From contig PMSQ01000022.1 of NCBI GenBank assembly GCA_003168355.1, positions 1-46,933 of the forward strand: 46,933 nucleotides of DNA, read 5' to 3'. The notes under the pieces were generated by a model. That model saw only the letters and a program-made list of their open reading frames with translations. It ran no database searches and was not told the origin of the DNA. Below are positions 32,573 to 41,485 of the stretch, piece by piece. A program made the translations under genes and the position numbers. How positions within the stretch are numbered: position 1 is the first letter of the stretch; the number at the start of each line of letters is the position of its first letter. This stretch comes from Acidobacteriaceae bacterium (lineage in GTDB: Bacteria; Acidobacteriota; Terriglobia; Terriglobales; Acidobacteriaceae).

Positions 32573-33013
32573 GTGCCCCAATTAACAATTTCCAAGGTAG
32601 CGCAACAGGTTGGGCTCAAGCCCTCCGCGATCCGTTATTACGAGCGGATTGGGCTGCTCCCTCCCGCCCGACGAATCAGCGGGCAAAGGCGCTACGACGC
32701 GACGGCGCTTTACCGGCTCGCCATCATTCAACGGGCGCGACAGCTTGGTTTTGCATTGGATGAAATTCGACAGTTGTTCTTCGGCTTCCGTAATGTCGCT
32801 CGGGCCTCGGAGCGCTGGCAAGAGCTGTCGCGAAGAAAGCTGTCCGAACTGGACGGCCTGATGGAGGGAATAAAGTCAGTGCAGCGCTTGCTCAAGAAGA
32901 TGATGAAGAACTGCCACTGCGAAACTCTCGATCAATGTGGTAAAGGAATATTTCGCAGCGGGTGTGCAACTTTCGCCGTGAAATCTCTGCGGGCTCCTCG
33001 GCATCGCCGATAG
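32573..33013 (+). CDS. MerR-family transcriptional regulator with C-terminal Cys cluster
   Basis: A 146-residue regulator. The N-terminal winged helix-turn-helix is classic (SKVAQQVGLKPSAIRYYERI, then GLLPPARRISGQRRYD), followed by the second helix pair (ARQLGFALDEIRQLF) and a long dimerisation helix (~80-112). C114, C116, C122 and C131 (NCHCETLDQCG ... SGC) form a metal- or redox-sensing cluster in the place where heavy-metal and SoxR-like members keep theirs; which ligand it senses is unknown. The start is GTG at 32573. The divergent neighbour is the broken DinB gene, a possible former target. Confidence 0.88.
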   Translation: MPQLTISKVAQQVGLKPSAIRYYERIGLLPPARRISGQRRYDATALYRLAIIQRARQLGFALDEIRQLFFGFRNVARASERWQELSRRKLSELDGLMEGIKSVQRLLKKMMKNCHCETLDQCGKGIFRSGCATFAVKSLRAPRHRR

Positions 33014-33053
33014 ACGAACCTGACTGCTGCAGCATGCCGTCGGCACCACCCGC

Positions 33054-33494
33054 TCACTTCTTGAAAAGATTCTCAAAGGCCTGCCGCGCGTCGTTCGGGC
33101 GCAGGCTGGCGGGCGTGGAAGTTTCTTTTTCTCGGGTAACGCGGATCTCGTAGAACGTGCAATCATTGCGCACATCTTTCTTGGCTACCCGTTCCGTGAC
33201 TGGCTGCATGCACTCGAAGCGCGTTCCCGGATCGAAATACATACACTGCTTGCAGGAATGCAATTCGAAGCCGCACTTGGGACAAAGACCCGTCGGCGGA
33301 ATCGCCTGCAGCAACGTGCCGCATTGCGCGCATCGCGAAACAGCGCGGGTTCCAGGCATATTCACGGGTTTTGGCCCCATGCTGTAGTCGCGTCTTGCCG
33401 GCGGGACCGATGCCGGCTTTTCGACAGACTCCTTGCGCGGCTTTTCCTCCCGGTCGCGGTCTTGATATCCATGCTGACGGTATTTGGCTGCCAC
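33054..33494 (-). CDS. Cysteine-rich zinc-ribbon protein of unknown function
   Basis: A 146-residue protein with a charged, disordered N-terminus (Arg/Glu/Lys/Pro-rich, residues 1-50) and a Cys-rich core: CAQC and CPKC form one zinc ribbon, followed by CKQCMYFDPGTRFECMQP and a last Cys in NDCTFYE, which could bind a second metal. The start is GTG 33494 with a GGGAGG Shine-Dalgarno; the open frame extends further but without support. It looks like a conserved Acidobacteria hypothetical. It is divergent from the MBL hydrolase gene. Confidence 0.78.
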   Translation of the reverse strand: MAAKYRQHGYQDRDREEKPRKESVEKPASVPPARRDYSMGPKPVNMPGTRAVSRCAQCGTLLQAIPPTGLCPKCGFELHSCKQCMYFDPGTRFECMQPVTERVAKKDVRNDCTFYEIRVTREKETSTPASLRPNDARQAFENLFKK

Positions 33495-33611
33495 AAAACC
33501 TCCCCGACCCGTTGGCGTATTGTCTCGCCAGCAGCGCCGCACGACAAGTGTCTCAACCTGATCCTTGTTCTGGCTTTACTCGGTACTCGGTAACTACAAC
33601 TCGGCAATCGT

Positions 33612-33617
33612 TACAAT
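33612..33617 (+). promoter_or_regulatory. -10 box TACAAT for the MBL hydrolase (probably leaderless)
   Basis: TACAAT ends exactly 6 nt before the ATG at 33624; the gap (GAAGGC) is too close to the start to serve as a normal Shine-Dalgarno. Confidence 0.5.
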
Positions 33618-33623
33618 GAAGGC

Positions 33624-34256
33624 ATGATCCACGAAATCTTTCCCGTCGGACCGCTCCAGTGCAACTGCTCGATCATCGGCGACGAGACCACCCGCGAAGC
33701 CATGGTCATCGATCCTGGCGATGACATTGAGGACGTCCTCGCGCTCATCCGCAAGCATAACCTGCAAGTCAAGCAAATCGTCATCACGCACGCCCACATC
33801 GATCATGTGGGAGGAGCAATGAAGCTGCGCGCGGCCACGGGAGCGCCCATCCTCCTTAACCAGAACGATTACGCCCTGCTCAAAATGCTTGACGTGCAAG
33901 CCGCGTGGATCGGCGTCGCAGCGCCCGGCGAAGTCGAGATCGACCAGAGCGTGACCACCGGCGATACCGTGAAGGCCGGGGCGCACGCGGCCAACATTCT
34001 GCACACCCCGGGTCACACGGAGGGTAGCATCTGCCTGTACTTCCCTGCCGAGAAAACTCTGATCGCGGGAGACACCCTGTTCGCCGGATCAATCGGACGC
34101 ACCGACCTGCCCGGCGGATCGATGCAGAAGATCATGCAATCGCTGCGCGACACAGTGCTTGCTCTACCCGACGACACCAGCGTCGTCCCCGGCCACGGAC
34201 CGCTGACTACCATCGGGGAAGAAAGGGAGAGCAATCCGTTTCTGGGGAAAAGATAG
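33624..34256 (+). CDS. MBL-fold metallohydrolase (glyoxalase II-like)
   Basis: A 210-residue metallo-beta-lactamase-fold hydrolase. Metal ligands are in THAHIDH (H56-x-H58-x-D60-H61), HTPGHTEGS, the bridging Asp in LIAGDTLF and the last His in VVPGHG. The short length without the C-terminal helical domain of true GloB fits the YcbL/type II glyoxalase-like group, which hydrolyses thioesters such as S-lactoylglutathione or related thiols; substrate assignment is inference. A TACAAT hexamer 6 nt upstream suggests a leaderless mRNA. Confidence 0.88.
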   Translation: MIHEIFPVGPLQCNCSIIGDETTREAMVIDPGDDIEDVLALIRKHNLQVKQIVITHAHIDHVGGAMKLRAATGAPILLNQNDYALLKMLDVQAAWIGVAAPGEVEIDQSVTTGDTVKAGAHAANILHTPGHTEGSICLYFPAEKTLIAGDTLFAGSIGRTDLPGGSMQKIMQSLRDTVLALPDDTSVVPGHGPLTTIGEERESNPFLGKR

Positions 34257-34266
34257 AAATTGTTGA

Positions 34267-34321
34267 TTGCTGATTGCTGATTTGGACCATCCCCACGGGC
34301 TTTTCAATCAGCAATCAGCAA
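34267..34321. terminator. Bidirectional terminator-like inverted repeat between convergent genes
   Basis: TTGCTGATTGCTGATT (34267-34282) and AATCAGCAATCAGCAA (34306-34321) form a perfect 16-bp stem with a 23-nt loop. It lies between the convergent MBL hydrolase and aminotransferase genes and overlaps the latter's stop codon. Confidence 0.65.
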
Positions 34322-35476
34322 CTCCAAGAGGCGACCGACCCCTTCCGCGAATTCCGCCGGCGGCGTGATCAAGCTCAACACCAGATATCCGTCGCTCGGG
34401 AAATCGTAGAAGTGTCCAGGATGCGCCAACACAGACTTCCGGCGGAGAAGATCAACCGCCAACTCTTCGTCGGTCTGCGTTACTGGAACGCGCAAAACCA
34501 CGTACCATCCGCCTTCCACAATCAAACGCTCGCACGCCTTTTGAGCGGCAAGCTGGCGATCGAGTTCGGCCAGATTGCCGAGCACACGCTCGAGCAATTG
34601 CTGCTGAATGCTTTTCCGCTGCACCAGCAATGCCGGGACCGCCCACTGGATCGGCGCACTCATCGAAAGATATGTATCAGCGATCACTTCAAGCCGCGCC
34701 TGTGCTGCCTCAACCGCCGACTTTGGGCCACTGGTGGCGATCCACGCCACCTTCATTTGCGGAAGCGCCGAAATCTTCGAAACCCCGCTCAGCGTAAAGG
34801 TGAGCACGTCGTGATTGGAAACGAAACTTCGTAGGGCAGTTCGATCGAGAGCGTAGTCGAGAAAGACTTCGTCGGCAATCGCCGCAAGTCCATGTTCACG
34901 GCAAAAATAATTGAGGGATTCCCGCTCCTGCGGATGCACATATGAACCCGTGGGATTGTTAGGATGAACCACGACCACGCCGCGAGTGCGCTCTGTCAAC
35001 GCGTTCTCCATAGACGGGAAATCCATCTGCCAGCCGTGATCGTAGATCAGAGGATACGGCACTAGCTTGACGTCCTGGAGGTCCGCCAGAAACTCGAACA
35101 AGGGATAGCTCGGCTTCGGCACCAGCAGCTCGTCGCCCGGATTGCACAGCAGGCGAAACACGAACGAATAGCCCTCGCTGGTGCTGGTGGTGAGAATCAG
35201 TCGTTCGGGGTCGAGGTTGTGAATCCCGTGCTGAGTCTGGTAGTAATCCGCGATAGCCGCGCGTGCGCTGGGCAAGCCCTTTGGCTGAGGGTCGTAATCC
35301 ATGGCGTGGGGCGAGGCCAGCGAATGAAGAATGAGCGGCTCGTCGTAGCGCAGGCCAGCCCGTGTTGGATTCGAAATTGTGAGATCGAGCACGTGCCCGC
35401 CGCTCGATCGTACCTCTTCGATCGCCTCGGTCAGGCGATTGCGCGTGAGCTTCCAGTTGGTGCGGTCGGAAAACAT
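34304..35476 (-). CDS. PLP-dependent class I/II aminotransferase
   Basis: A 390-residue fold-type I aminotransferase. The Schiff-base lysine is probably K234 (SGVSKISALPQMKVAW); VVHPNNPTG and AIADEVFLDY hold the pyridoxal-phosphate-binding Asn and Asp, and TLSG ... QMKVAW follows as expected. The N-terminal motif ISNPTRAGL and YDPQPKGLPSARAAIADYY match the family that includes alanine/aspartate-type enzymes. Its amino acid substrate is not determinable. The start MFSDRTNWKL (35476) gives the normal length; earlier in-frame codons overlap the upstream gene. It follows the DUF3291-like gene by 53 bp. Confidence 0.88.
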   Translation of the reverse strand: MFSDRTNWKLTRNRLTEAIEEVRSSGGHVLDLTISNPTRAGLRYDEPLILHSLASPHAMDYDPQPKGLPSARAAIADYYQTQHGIHNLDPERLILTTSTSEGYSFVFRLLCNPGDELLVPKPSYPLFEFLADLQDVKLVPYPLIYDHGWQMDFPSMENALTERTRGVVVVHPNNPTGSYVHPQERESLNYFCREHGLAAIADEVFLDYALDRTALRSFVSNHDVLTFTLSGVSKISALPQMKVAWIATSGPKSAVEAAQARLEVIADTYLSMSAPIQWAVPALLVQRKSIQQQLLERVLGNLAELDRQLAAQKACERLIVEGGWYVVLRVPVTQTDEELAVDLLRRKSVLAHPGHFYDFPSDGYLVLSLITPPAEFAEGVGRLLELLIAD

Positions 35477-35529
35477 GCTGAAAGAGCCTAACCAAGCCCG
35501 TCTACTCGTTCTCGTGCGGGAAGCCCTAC

Positions 35530-35970
35530 TCAAGTCTTGCGGGCGGGCTTCAGATCGATCCCAATCAAGGGCCTCAAACGAGGTTTTACAAAATGCCGAG
35601 AGTCATGGCTGGGAGACGGATGTGCCACGCGAGACAGGCGACCCTCCGCTATCAAGTGTTCGTATGCTTCCTGCCACAACGGGACCGAATCGCCGTTTGG
35701 GGCCCAGTGGGCATACGCAGCTTCGTCACACCATTCCGCAAGACGCGGCATAACCTTCGCATGCGGTTCGGAACCGCGGAAGGTCTTCATAGCTCTCTCG
35801 CTTTCCCACATCGTCAAGGTCCAGAATGTGCGCCCGGCGTCGATGAGAAGTCTCCCCCCAGAAAACCCAGATGCGCGCACAACTTGGCATTGAGAAAGAA
35901 GGGTCTGCCACACGAATGCCGGAAGATACCGCATAGAGCGAACACGAAGACGGGTGACGGAAGCGAGCAT
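35530..35970 (-). CDS. DUF3291 / monooxygenase-like dimeric alpha-beta barrel protein
   Basis: A 146-residue protein with a ferredoxin-like dimeric alpha/beta-barrel pattern: VTRLRVRSMRYLPAFVWQT, VVRASGFSGGRLLIDAG, TFWTLTMWESERAMKTF and PRLAEWCDEAAYAHW. These signatures recall DUF3291 and spheroidene-monooxygenase-like proteins, often of unknown activity. It sits between the GH20 gene (27 bp upstream) and the aminotransferase gene (53 bp downstream), all on the minus strand, so the three may share a transcript, although no common pathway is obvious. Confidence 0.75.
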   Translation of the reverse strand: MLASVTRLRVRSMRYLPAFVWQTLLSQCQVVRASGFSGGRLLIDAGRTFWTLTMWESERAMKTFRGSEPHAKVMPRLAEWCDEAAYAHWAPNGDSVPLWQEAYEHLIAEGRLSRVAHPSPSHDSRHFVKPRLRPLIGIDLKPARKT

Positions 35971-35997
35971 AGCCTTTTCATTCTTGCGGGCGCGAAT

Positions 35998-38139
35998 CTA
36001 CGGCTGCAAGTAGAATCCCAACTCCTGCGGCGCTATTAGAGTCTTGGTCGCATCGTATTGCCGGTGCGCCTGGCGTACGGCGACGATCTTTTCCTGGAAC
36101 TCGCGGGCTAGGTCGTCATAGCGCACCAAAACATTCTCGAGCCAGTATGCGCCATACTCCCGCAGCCAAGCTTCCCGGTACATCTGGCTCACGCGCGTGG
36201 TAGCGTCGCGCAGATCTTCCAGTCGCGCGTTGATGTCGGTGATTTCCGCCAGATCATTTTCCACGCGGTTCACATCGGCCTGGTTGTGGAAAGCGTCCCA
36301 GTAAAACCGGTTGATCTCCTCGGTGAATTCGGCCTTCATGCCCAGCGCATCCCAGCGCCATGCTGCCAGTATCATCTCGGCCAGCGTGCTCTGATTTGCG
36401 TGGGCTTTGGCGCCATCGCGGTAGAGCGACTCCAGAGCGTGCTCGGCGCCCAAACGGATCTCGGGAGCCGCCGGCGCGAGCTTTTGCATCGTCTTCGCGC
36501 CCTCCGGAGTGAAGGGATCGATCCAGAACAAATCGTCCGTCTCGATATCGACCTTGATCTTAGCCAGTGCCTGATGTCCACGGTCCAGATTCTCAAATGC
36601 GTTTCGGAATGTGGCGTCGCCGTTGCGGTAGAAAGCCCAGTCGTAAGCGTTCTTGAACTGCTCGATGCTCGATTCGCCCGCTTGCCATCCCGCAGCCGCC
36701 CCGAAGATGAGCGTGGGCCAGGCCATTCCGTAGAGCGACTCGCCATCGTCATTCCACGTGGTGTTAAGCATGCCCATCGCGCCCAGCTTTTGTCCGTCGC
36801 GCACAAAGTTGCGGATGTTCACGAAACCCGCATCCAGGTTCGGCCAGACCTGATTCCAGTTGTTCGCGCCTGGAGCCACAATCACCCGCAGGCCGGCATC
36901 GCGATACGGTTTGATGATGCTGTCATAGCTGGGCCTCGGATCATAATCCCAAGGGACGGCAATCAGGTCCTTGGACAAGATGCCGAGCAGTTGCGGATAC
37001 TTGAGCGCGATGTCGCCCCAGAACATAAGCTGCTTGTGATAGGGCTGAAGAATGCCGCTCACTTTCTGTATGTGCTCGAGATAAACCCGGCCGAGGCCGA
37101 CCTCTCCAACTCGCGCCGCGGTTTGCCCGTGCCCCAGTTCAAAAGTCTCGTCGCCGCCAACATGCAGAAACGGTCCAGGAAAGAGCGGGACCAGGTCCGC
37201 ATACATGGCCTTGATGATCTCGTAAGACTGCTCCTTGGTCGGCGTGAGCACATGGCCGTGCGGCCGCTCCGCAACATCGGAATAGATTTCGTACTTCAGC
37301 ATGTGATGGAGATGCCCGAACGTCTGTTGCTCGGGAAGAATCGTGACGTAGAGGCGCTGGGCATAGTCCACCAAAACCTTGATCTCCTGCGGAGTGAGCG
37401 CGGCCTCTTTCGGGGCCACTAAAGGCTGGCTGGCGAAGTCGAACACGTGCTCCATGTAGAGAGCGAACATGTTTACCTTATAGGCCGCCAGAGTGCGGAT
37501 CTGACGTTTCAGGAATTCTTCCGTGGGAATAGGGCCGCGGCTGATGTCGTCCTGTACGCCTCGCCACTCCATGCTCGGCCAATCGCGAATCGCAACCGCC
37601 GGACAGACCAGCTTCCCGCCATCTTCGTGAAGTAACTGCCGCAACGTCTGTACGCCGTAGAACAGACCCTGGCCGGTATTGGCGGCGACGATCAAGTGTG
37701 ATTTGTCCGAAAACAGCAGATACCCCTGGTCACCGATCGTATCCGCTTTCAGTCCCTTCGATTGCAGGAACTCCTTGACGCTCCTGTCCTGCAAGCGCGC
37801 CAGCACGATGGTGCTTCGCACCTGTCTTGTCTTCTCCCGGGAGCCGGTAATGCTTACCTTCATGCCAGATTGGTCGTGAATCTCTTCGGCCAGCGTTTCT
37901 GCGGCAATGCGGTCCTCGGCTTGATGTCCGAACTCCACGAGAATTCTGGTAGTCGGCCTGACGCGGAAACCACCTGCGTAAAGTTGCACCTCCTTGGGCT
38001 GAGGAATCAGCTTTAGTTGATCCTCTTTGGGTTGACCCTGCTTGAGTTCACTCTCTGGGCCAGAGGTTTGCGCCGGCATCACGGAAGTTAAGAGCAGCAG
38101 GACAACAACAGGAAGGAGGAAAGCGTGTTTTTTTTTCAT
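35998..38139 (-). CDS. Secreted glycoside hydrolase family 20 (beta-N-acetylhexosaminidase-like)
   Basis: A 713-residue protein with a signal peptide (MKKKHAFLLPVVVLLLLT to about residue 24), a GH20b-type alpha/beta domain (~40-185; KLIPQPKEVQ ... GLFYGVQTLRQLL) and the GH20 TIM barrel (~186-520). The catalytic pair D330-E331 is in FLHVGGDETFELG, as in enzymes that remove terminal GlcNAc/GalNAc by substrate-assisted catalysis. The barrel start IRDWPSMEWRGVQDD and the segment WGDIALKYPQLL also fit. The last ~190 residues are helical. A role in chitin or peptidoglycan sugar scavenging is inferred. ATG 38139 has an AAGG element upstream. Confidence 0.92.
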   Translation of the reverse strand: MKKKHAFLLPVVVLLLLTSVMPAQTSGPESELKQGQPKEDQLKLIPQPKEVQLYAGGFRVRPTTRILVEFGHQAEDRIAAETLAEEIHDQSGMKVSITGSREKTRQVRSTIVLARLQDRSVKEFLQSKGLKADTIGDQGYLLFSDKSHLIVAANTGQGLFYGVQTLRQLLHEDGGKLVCPAVAIRDWPSMEWRGVQDDISRGPIPTEEFLKRQIRTLAAYKVNMFALYMEHVFDFASQPLVAPKEAALTPQEIKVLVDYAQRLYVTILPEQQTFGHLHHMLKYEIYSDVAERPHGHVLTPTKEQSYEIIKAMYADLVPLFPGPFLHVGGDETFELGHGQTAARVGEVGLGRVYLEHIQKVSGILQPYHKQLMFWGDIALKYPQLLGILSKDLIAVPWDYDPRPSYDSIIKPYRDAGLRVIVAPGANNWNQVWPNLDAGFVNIRNFVRDGQKLGAMGMLNTTWNDDGESLYGMAWPTLIFGAAAGWQAGESSIEQFKNAYDWAFYRNGDATFRNAFENLDRGHQALAKIKVDIETDDLFWIDPFTPEGAKTMQKLAPAAPEIRLGAEHALESLYRDGAKAHANQSTLAEMILAAWRWDALGMKAEFTEEINRFYWDAFHNQADVNRVENDLAEITDINARLEDLRDATTRVSQMYREAWLREYGAYWLENVLVRYDDLAREFQEKIVAVRQAHRQYDATKTLIAPQELGFYLQP

Positions 38140-38248
38140 TCGCACCCTTGGAGCAAAATGGCCAACGCTACATTCTAGCGGGAACCGGCCAAACTTTGGG
38201 CAAAGAGGAGCCTCCTGGGTAAGGGTTCCGCCGCTCTCGAAACGCCTG

Positions 38249-40042
38249 ATGTATTCTCAAACTGTGCTGGCCGTCGAAGAATACAGTAAGCGTCTCCAGG
38301 ATCGCGAACGTCGTGTCGCTCATTACGAAGCGCTTCATATGCGACTCGGCAACGTTCGTTTAGCGCTGGCCGTGGTGGCCGCGGGCATAGCCTGGGAATC
38401 TCTTAGAAGACACGCTCTCTCGCCCTGGTGGATGTTTGTGCCTCTGGTGCTGTTCGTGTTTGTCGCAGCTTATCACTCGCGTATCTTGCGTGCCCGAGAC
38501 TTGGCCCAGCGTGCGGTCTCCTTCTATCGGAGTGGACTGGCTCGAATCGAGGACCGCTGGCAAGGCTCAGGACAAACGGGCGAACGCTTCAACGACCCTC
38601 ATCATGTGTACGCCGACGACCTCGACTTATTTGGCCGAGGCGGTTTGTTCGAACTTCTCTCCACCGCACGCACTCGCATCGGCGAGGAGGCTCTCGCGAA
38701 ATGGCTGCTGTCGCCGTCAGCGGTCAGCGAGATTGAAGAACGACATAGCGCGGTTCGTGAACTGCGTGACGAACTCGATCTCAGGGAAGACCTGGCCATA
38801 CTCGGTGAAGACGCCGGCGTAGGGGTATATCCCGAAGCGTTGTTGTGTTGGGCGGAAGCGCCGAACCAGATGAAGCCGGAGTGGATTCCATGGCTGGCGC
38901 CGTTCCTTGGCATGGCAGCAGTTACAGCCGCTGTGGTTTGGGGCTACTTTGGAATCGCCACGCCTTTCCTCTTGATCGTTCTGGTTGAGGCACTCTTAAC
39001 GTACCGGCTGCGCAGGCCGCTGGAGGAAGTGCTGCACGGCTCCGAGCAGGCATTCCGTGATTTGGCTTTGCTTTCGGGCGTCCTGGCGCGGGTGGAGCGG
39101 CACAGTTTCCGTGCGTCTCGCCTGCAGTCACTGCAACACGAGCTCACTTCGCACCAGCTCACAGGTTCCCGCGCCATCGCCCGGCTGAGCACTATCGTTG
39201 ATCTGAGCGATTCACGCGACAATGTCTTTGTTCGCGTTCTCAATATCCCAATCCTTTATTCCGTGCAGGTGGCATTTGCGGCCGAACGCTGGAGGTCTGC
39301 TCACGGTCACACGGTGCGGACCTGGTTGAGAGTGACTGGCGAGATCGAGGCGCTCTTGTGTCTGGCCACCTACAGTTATGAGCATCCCGACGATCCATTT
39401 CCTGAGTTTGTCCAAGGGGCTGCATCCTTCGACGGGACGGAGATTGGACACCCACTCATTCCTGCAGGAACCTGTATTCGCAATAATGTCCGTCTATCCG
39501 ATGGCAGAAAAGTGTTTCTGGTAAGCGGTTCGAATATGTCTGGCAAAAGCACGCTGCTGCGCATTGTCGGAGTCAATGCTGTCCTCGCCATGGCTGGTGG
39601 GCCCGTGCGAGCACAGCGTCTTCGCCTGACACCGTTGCACGTGGGCGCCAGCATTCGGGTGAACGACTCCTTGCAGGAGGGAAGCTCGCGCTTTTATGCC
39701 GAGATCACTCGGCTCCGTAAACTCTTTGACTTTACGAGTGCTGACCCGCCCTTGCTATTCCTGCTGGATGAACTCCTGCAAGGCACAAACTCCAACGATC
39801 GCCGCATCGGGGCAGAGGGTATCGTGCGAGCTTTGCTGAATCGCGGAGCAATCGGATTGGTGACTACTCACGATTTAGCGCTGGTCGACATTGGCGACGC
39901 ATTGAATGGTCATTTGTACAATGTGCATTTTCAGGAGGACTTTGAGAACGGAAGGATGCACTTCGATTACAAGCTGCAAGAAGGCGTAGTCACGAAGAGC
40001 AATGGGCTGGCCCTGATGAGGTCGATCGGACTGGATGTGTGA
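38249..40042 (+). CDS. Membrane-anchored MutS-like ATPase
   Basis: A 597-residue protein with a MutS-type ABC ATPase at its C-terminus: Walker A GSNMSGKST (427-435), Walker B LLFLLDELLQGTNSNDR (~505-525) and the closing VTTHDLALVDIG. The N-terminus is not MutS-like: two hydrophobic pairs (about 37-75, and about 215-255) flank a helical region, so the protein is tied to the inner membrane. It lacks mismatch-recognition and connector domains, so it is not MutS1. Related proteins are widespread in Acidobacteria and Bacteroidetes with no known role. The start ATG 38249 lacks a clear Shine-Dalgarno. Confidence 0.85.
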   Translation: MYSQTVLAVEEYSKRLQDRERRVAHYEALHMRLGNVRLALAVVAAGIAWESLRRHALSPWWMFVPLVLFVFVAAYHSRILRARDLAQRAVSFYRSGLARIEDRWQGSGQTGERFNDPHHVYADDLDLFGRGGLFELLSTARTRIGEEALAKWLLSPSAVSEIEERHSAVRELRDELDLREDLAILGEDAGVGVYPEALLCWAEAPNQMKPEWIPWLAPFLGMAAVTAAVVWGYFGIATPFLLIVLVEALLTYRLRRPLEEVLHGSEQAFRDLALLSGVLARVERHSFRASRLQSLQHELTSHQLTGSRAIARLSTIVDLSDSRDNVFVRVLNIPILYSVQVAFAAERWRSAHGHTVRTWLRVTGEIEALLCLATYSYEHPDDPFPEFVQGAASFDGTEIGHPLIPAGTCIRNNVRLSDGRKVFLVSGSNMSGKSTLLRIVGVNAVLAMAGGPVRAQRLRLTPLHVGASIRVNDSLQEGSSRFYAEITRLRKLFDFTSADPPLLFLLDELLQGTNSNDRRIGAEGIVRALLNRGAIGLVTTHDLALVDIGDALNGHLYNVHFQEDFENGRMHFDYKLQEGVVTKSNGLALMRSIGLDV

Positions 40043-40070
40043 TCACTCCACATCCAAAGCGGTTTTCGGC

Positions 40071-41183
40071 CTAAGATTTTCCAAACGCCTCCTTGTTTAC
40101 GACAAAGGGCATTTTCGTGAGATCGCCGCCGTAGTTAGCTTCGAGCACGTCGATCAATCCCTGGACGCAACGCCCGGCCATGCCTTTGTCAGGATCGGTC
40201 GAAAGCCGGGTGATGCGCGCCGCACTGGCAAAGTGCGGCATCAGGCGGCAGCGGTCAGCAATTGCGGGATCACGCAGCGGCGAATCCGGCGGCAAAGGCT
40301 CCTTCTCGTACACATCCAGTGCGGCGCCGGCAATCCAGTTCTCGCGCAGTGCCTTCGCCAGCGCGGATTCATCGATTACCGGCCCGCGCGAATCGTTCAC
40401 CAGGAATGCTGTCGGCTTCATCAGCCGCAAGGTCTGCTCGTTGAATAGATGATAGGTGGGCGTAGCGCTTTCGCCAGCACGCAACAGCGGCACATGCACG
40501 CTGACAAAATCGGCCTGACGCAAGGCATCCTCAAACGGCACATACTTGATCCAGTTCTTCTCTTTGGAGATCTCGCGCGCATGGCGCAAGTCCATGGTCT
40601 CTTGAATGGCCTTGATGTAATCGTGGTTCTCATAAGCCGGGTCGTAGCACAACATGTTCATGTCGAAGCCGGCGCACTTCTTAATCATGGCCAGTCCAAT
40701 CCGCCCGGTGCCGATGATCGCGATGGTCTTTCCGGTCACCTCGTCGCCCAGAAACGGCAGGTAAGGATGCCAGTATCCCCATTGGTTGTCGCGCGTGAGA
40801 TGCTCAGCTGACCACATCTTTCGCGCCAACATGCCCAGCATGAAGAATGCAAACTCTGCGGTTGCTTCAGTCAGGACGTCCGCCGTGTTGGTGAAAGGAA
40901 TCTTGTAGCGATTGGCATCGGCACGGTTAATGTTGTCGAACCCTACGGCGAACTGAGCCACGGCTTTTAGCGTGTTTTTACCCGCTTCGAAAACCTCCGC
41001 GTCAATCGGATCTCGTAACGTGGTGATCAAGCCGTCGATGCCGGATTTGACCTTTTCGAGAATCAGGCTCTTCGGCGGCGCTTCCGGTTGTGGATAAACC
41101 TGGACTTCATATCCCCGGTTGCGCAGCAGGTTGATCGCTTCTCCAATGTCGCACGTGGCGAAAACGCGGAATTTCATGGTCAT
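40071..41183 (-). CDS. D-isomer-specific 2-hydroxyacid dehydrogenase
   Basis: A 370-residue NAD-dependent dehydrogenase. The nucleotide-binding motif is IAIIGTGRIGLAMIKKC (about 152-168). Catalytic residues follow in order: R in VNDSRGPVID, E in DVYEKEPL and H in PHFASAAR. Length and sequence fit the glyoxylate/hydroxypyruvate reductase branch rather than SerA (no ACT domain). An insertion (DYIKAIQETMDLRHAREIS) after the second Rossmann strand is unusual. Starts at ATG 41183 or ATG 41177 are both possible. The 302 bp upstream hold no recognised gene. Confidence 0.9.
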   Translation of the reverse strand: MTMKFRVFATCDIGEAINLLRNRGYEVQVYPQPEAPPKSLILEKVKSGIDGLITTLRDPIDAEVFEAGKNTLKAVAQFAVGFDNINRADANRYKIPFTNTADVLTEATAEFAFFMLGMLARKMWSAEHLTRDNQWGYWHPYLPFLGDEVTGKTIAIIGTGRIGLAMIKKCAGFDMNMLCYDPAYENHDYIKAIQETMDLRHAREISKEKNWIKYVPFEDALRQADFVSVHVPLLRAGESATPTYHLFNEQTLRLMKPTAFLVNDSRGPVIDESALAKALRENWIAGAALDVYEKEPLPPDSPLRDPAIADRCRLMPHFASAARITRLSTDPDKGMAGRCVQGLIDVLEANYGGDLTKMPFVVNKEAFGKS

Positions 41184-41485
41184 GAGTTTTTCTTAGAGTG
41201 ACTGCGGTTGAATCGGAATCGTGTATCCGCACCAGCCATGCAGATCATCGAAAATATCATACCCGACAGCGGGATGGCGGTCATAAGATCCACTTGAGTG
41301 GTCCACGCTAGAAGGCGATGTTCAGCGGTCGATGTACGGTATTTTCCGAGTGGCTGACCCCCGGGGAATATGTCCTAAATTCCATTAGCACGTGATCAGC
41401 GTTCACAGCGTGCCATTTTCGAGATGGCAGGAAATGATGTGCTTTTGTCATTGCTGCCATCCACTTTGGGCGTTAGGATCGCGCC
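41184..41485. other. 302-bp spacer, nothing recognised
   Basis: Divergent region between the hydroxyacid dehydrogenase and the GlxA-like gene. A TAGGAT hexamer at 41474-41479 precedes the latter by 6 nt. No other feature could be supported. Confidence 0.5.
41474..41479 (+). promoter_or_regulatory. -10-like TAGGAT for the GlxA-like gene (probably leaderless)
   Basis: TAGGAT ends exactly 6 nt before the ATG at 41486, without a Shine-Dalgarno. Confidence 0.4.

Noticed and set aside
36286..37422. Open frame of 378 codons on the plus strand
   Set aside because: Fully antisense to the GH20 gene, which has clear signal peptide and catalytic motifs; a product of codon bias at high GC.
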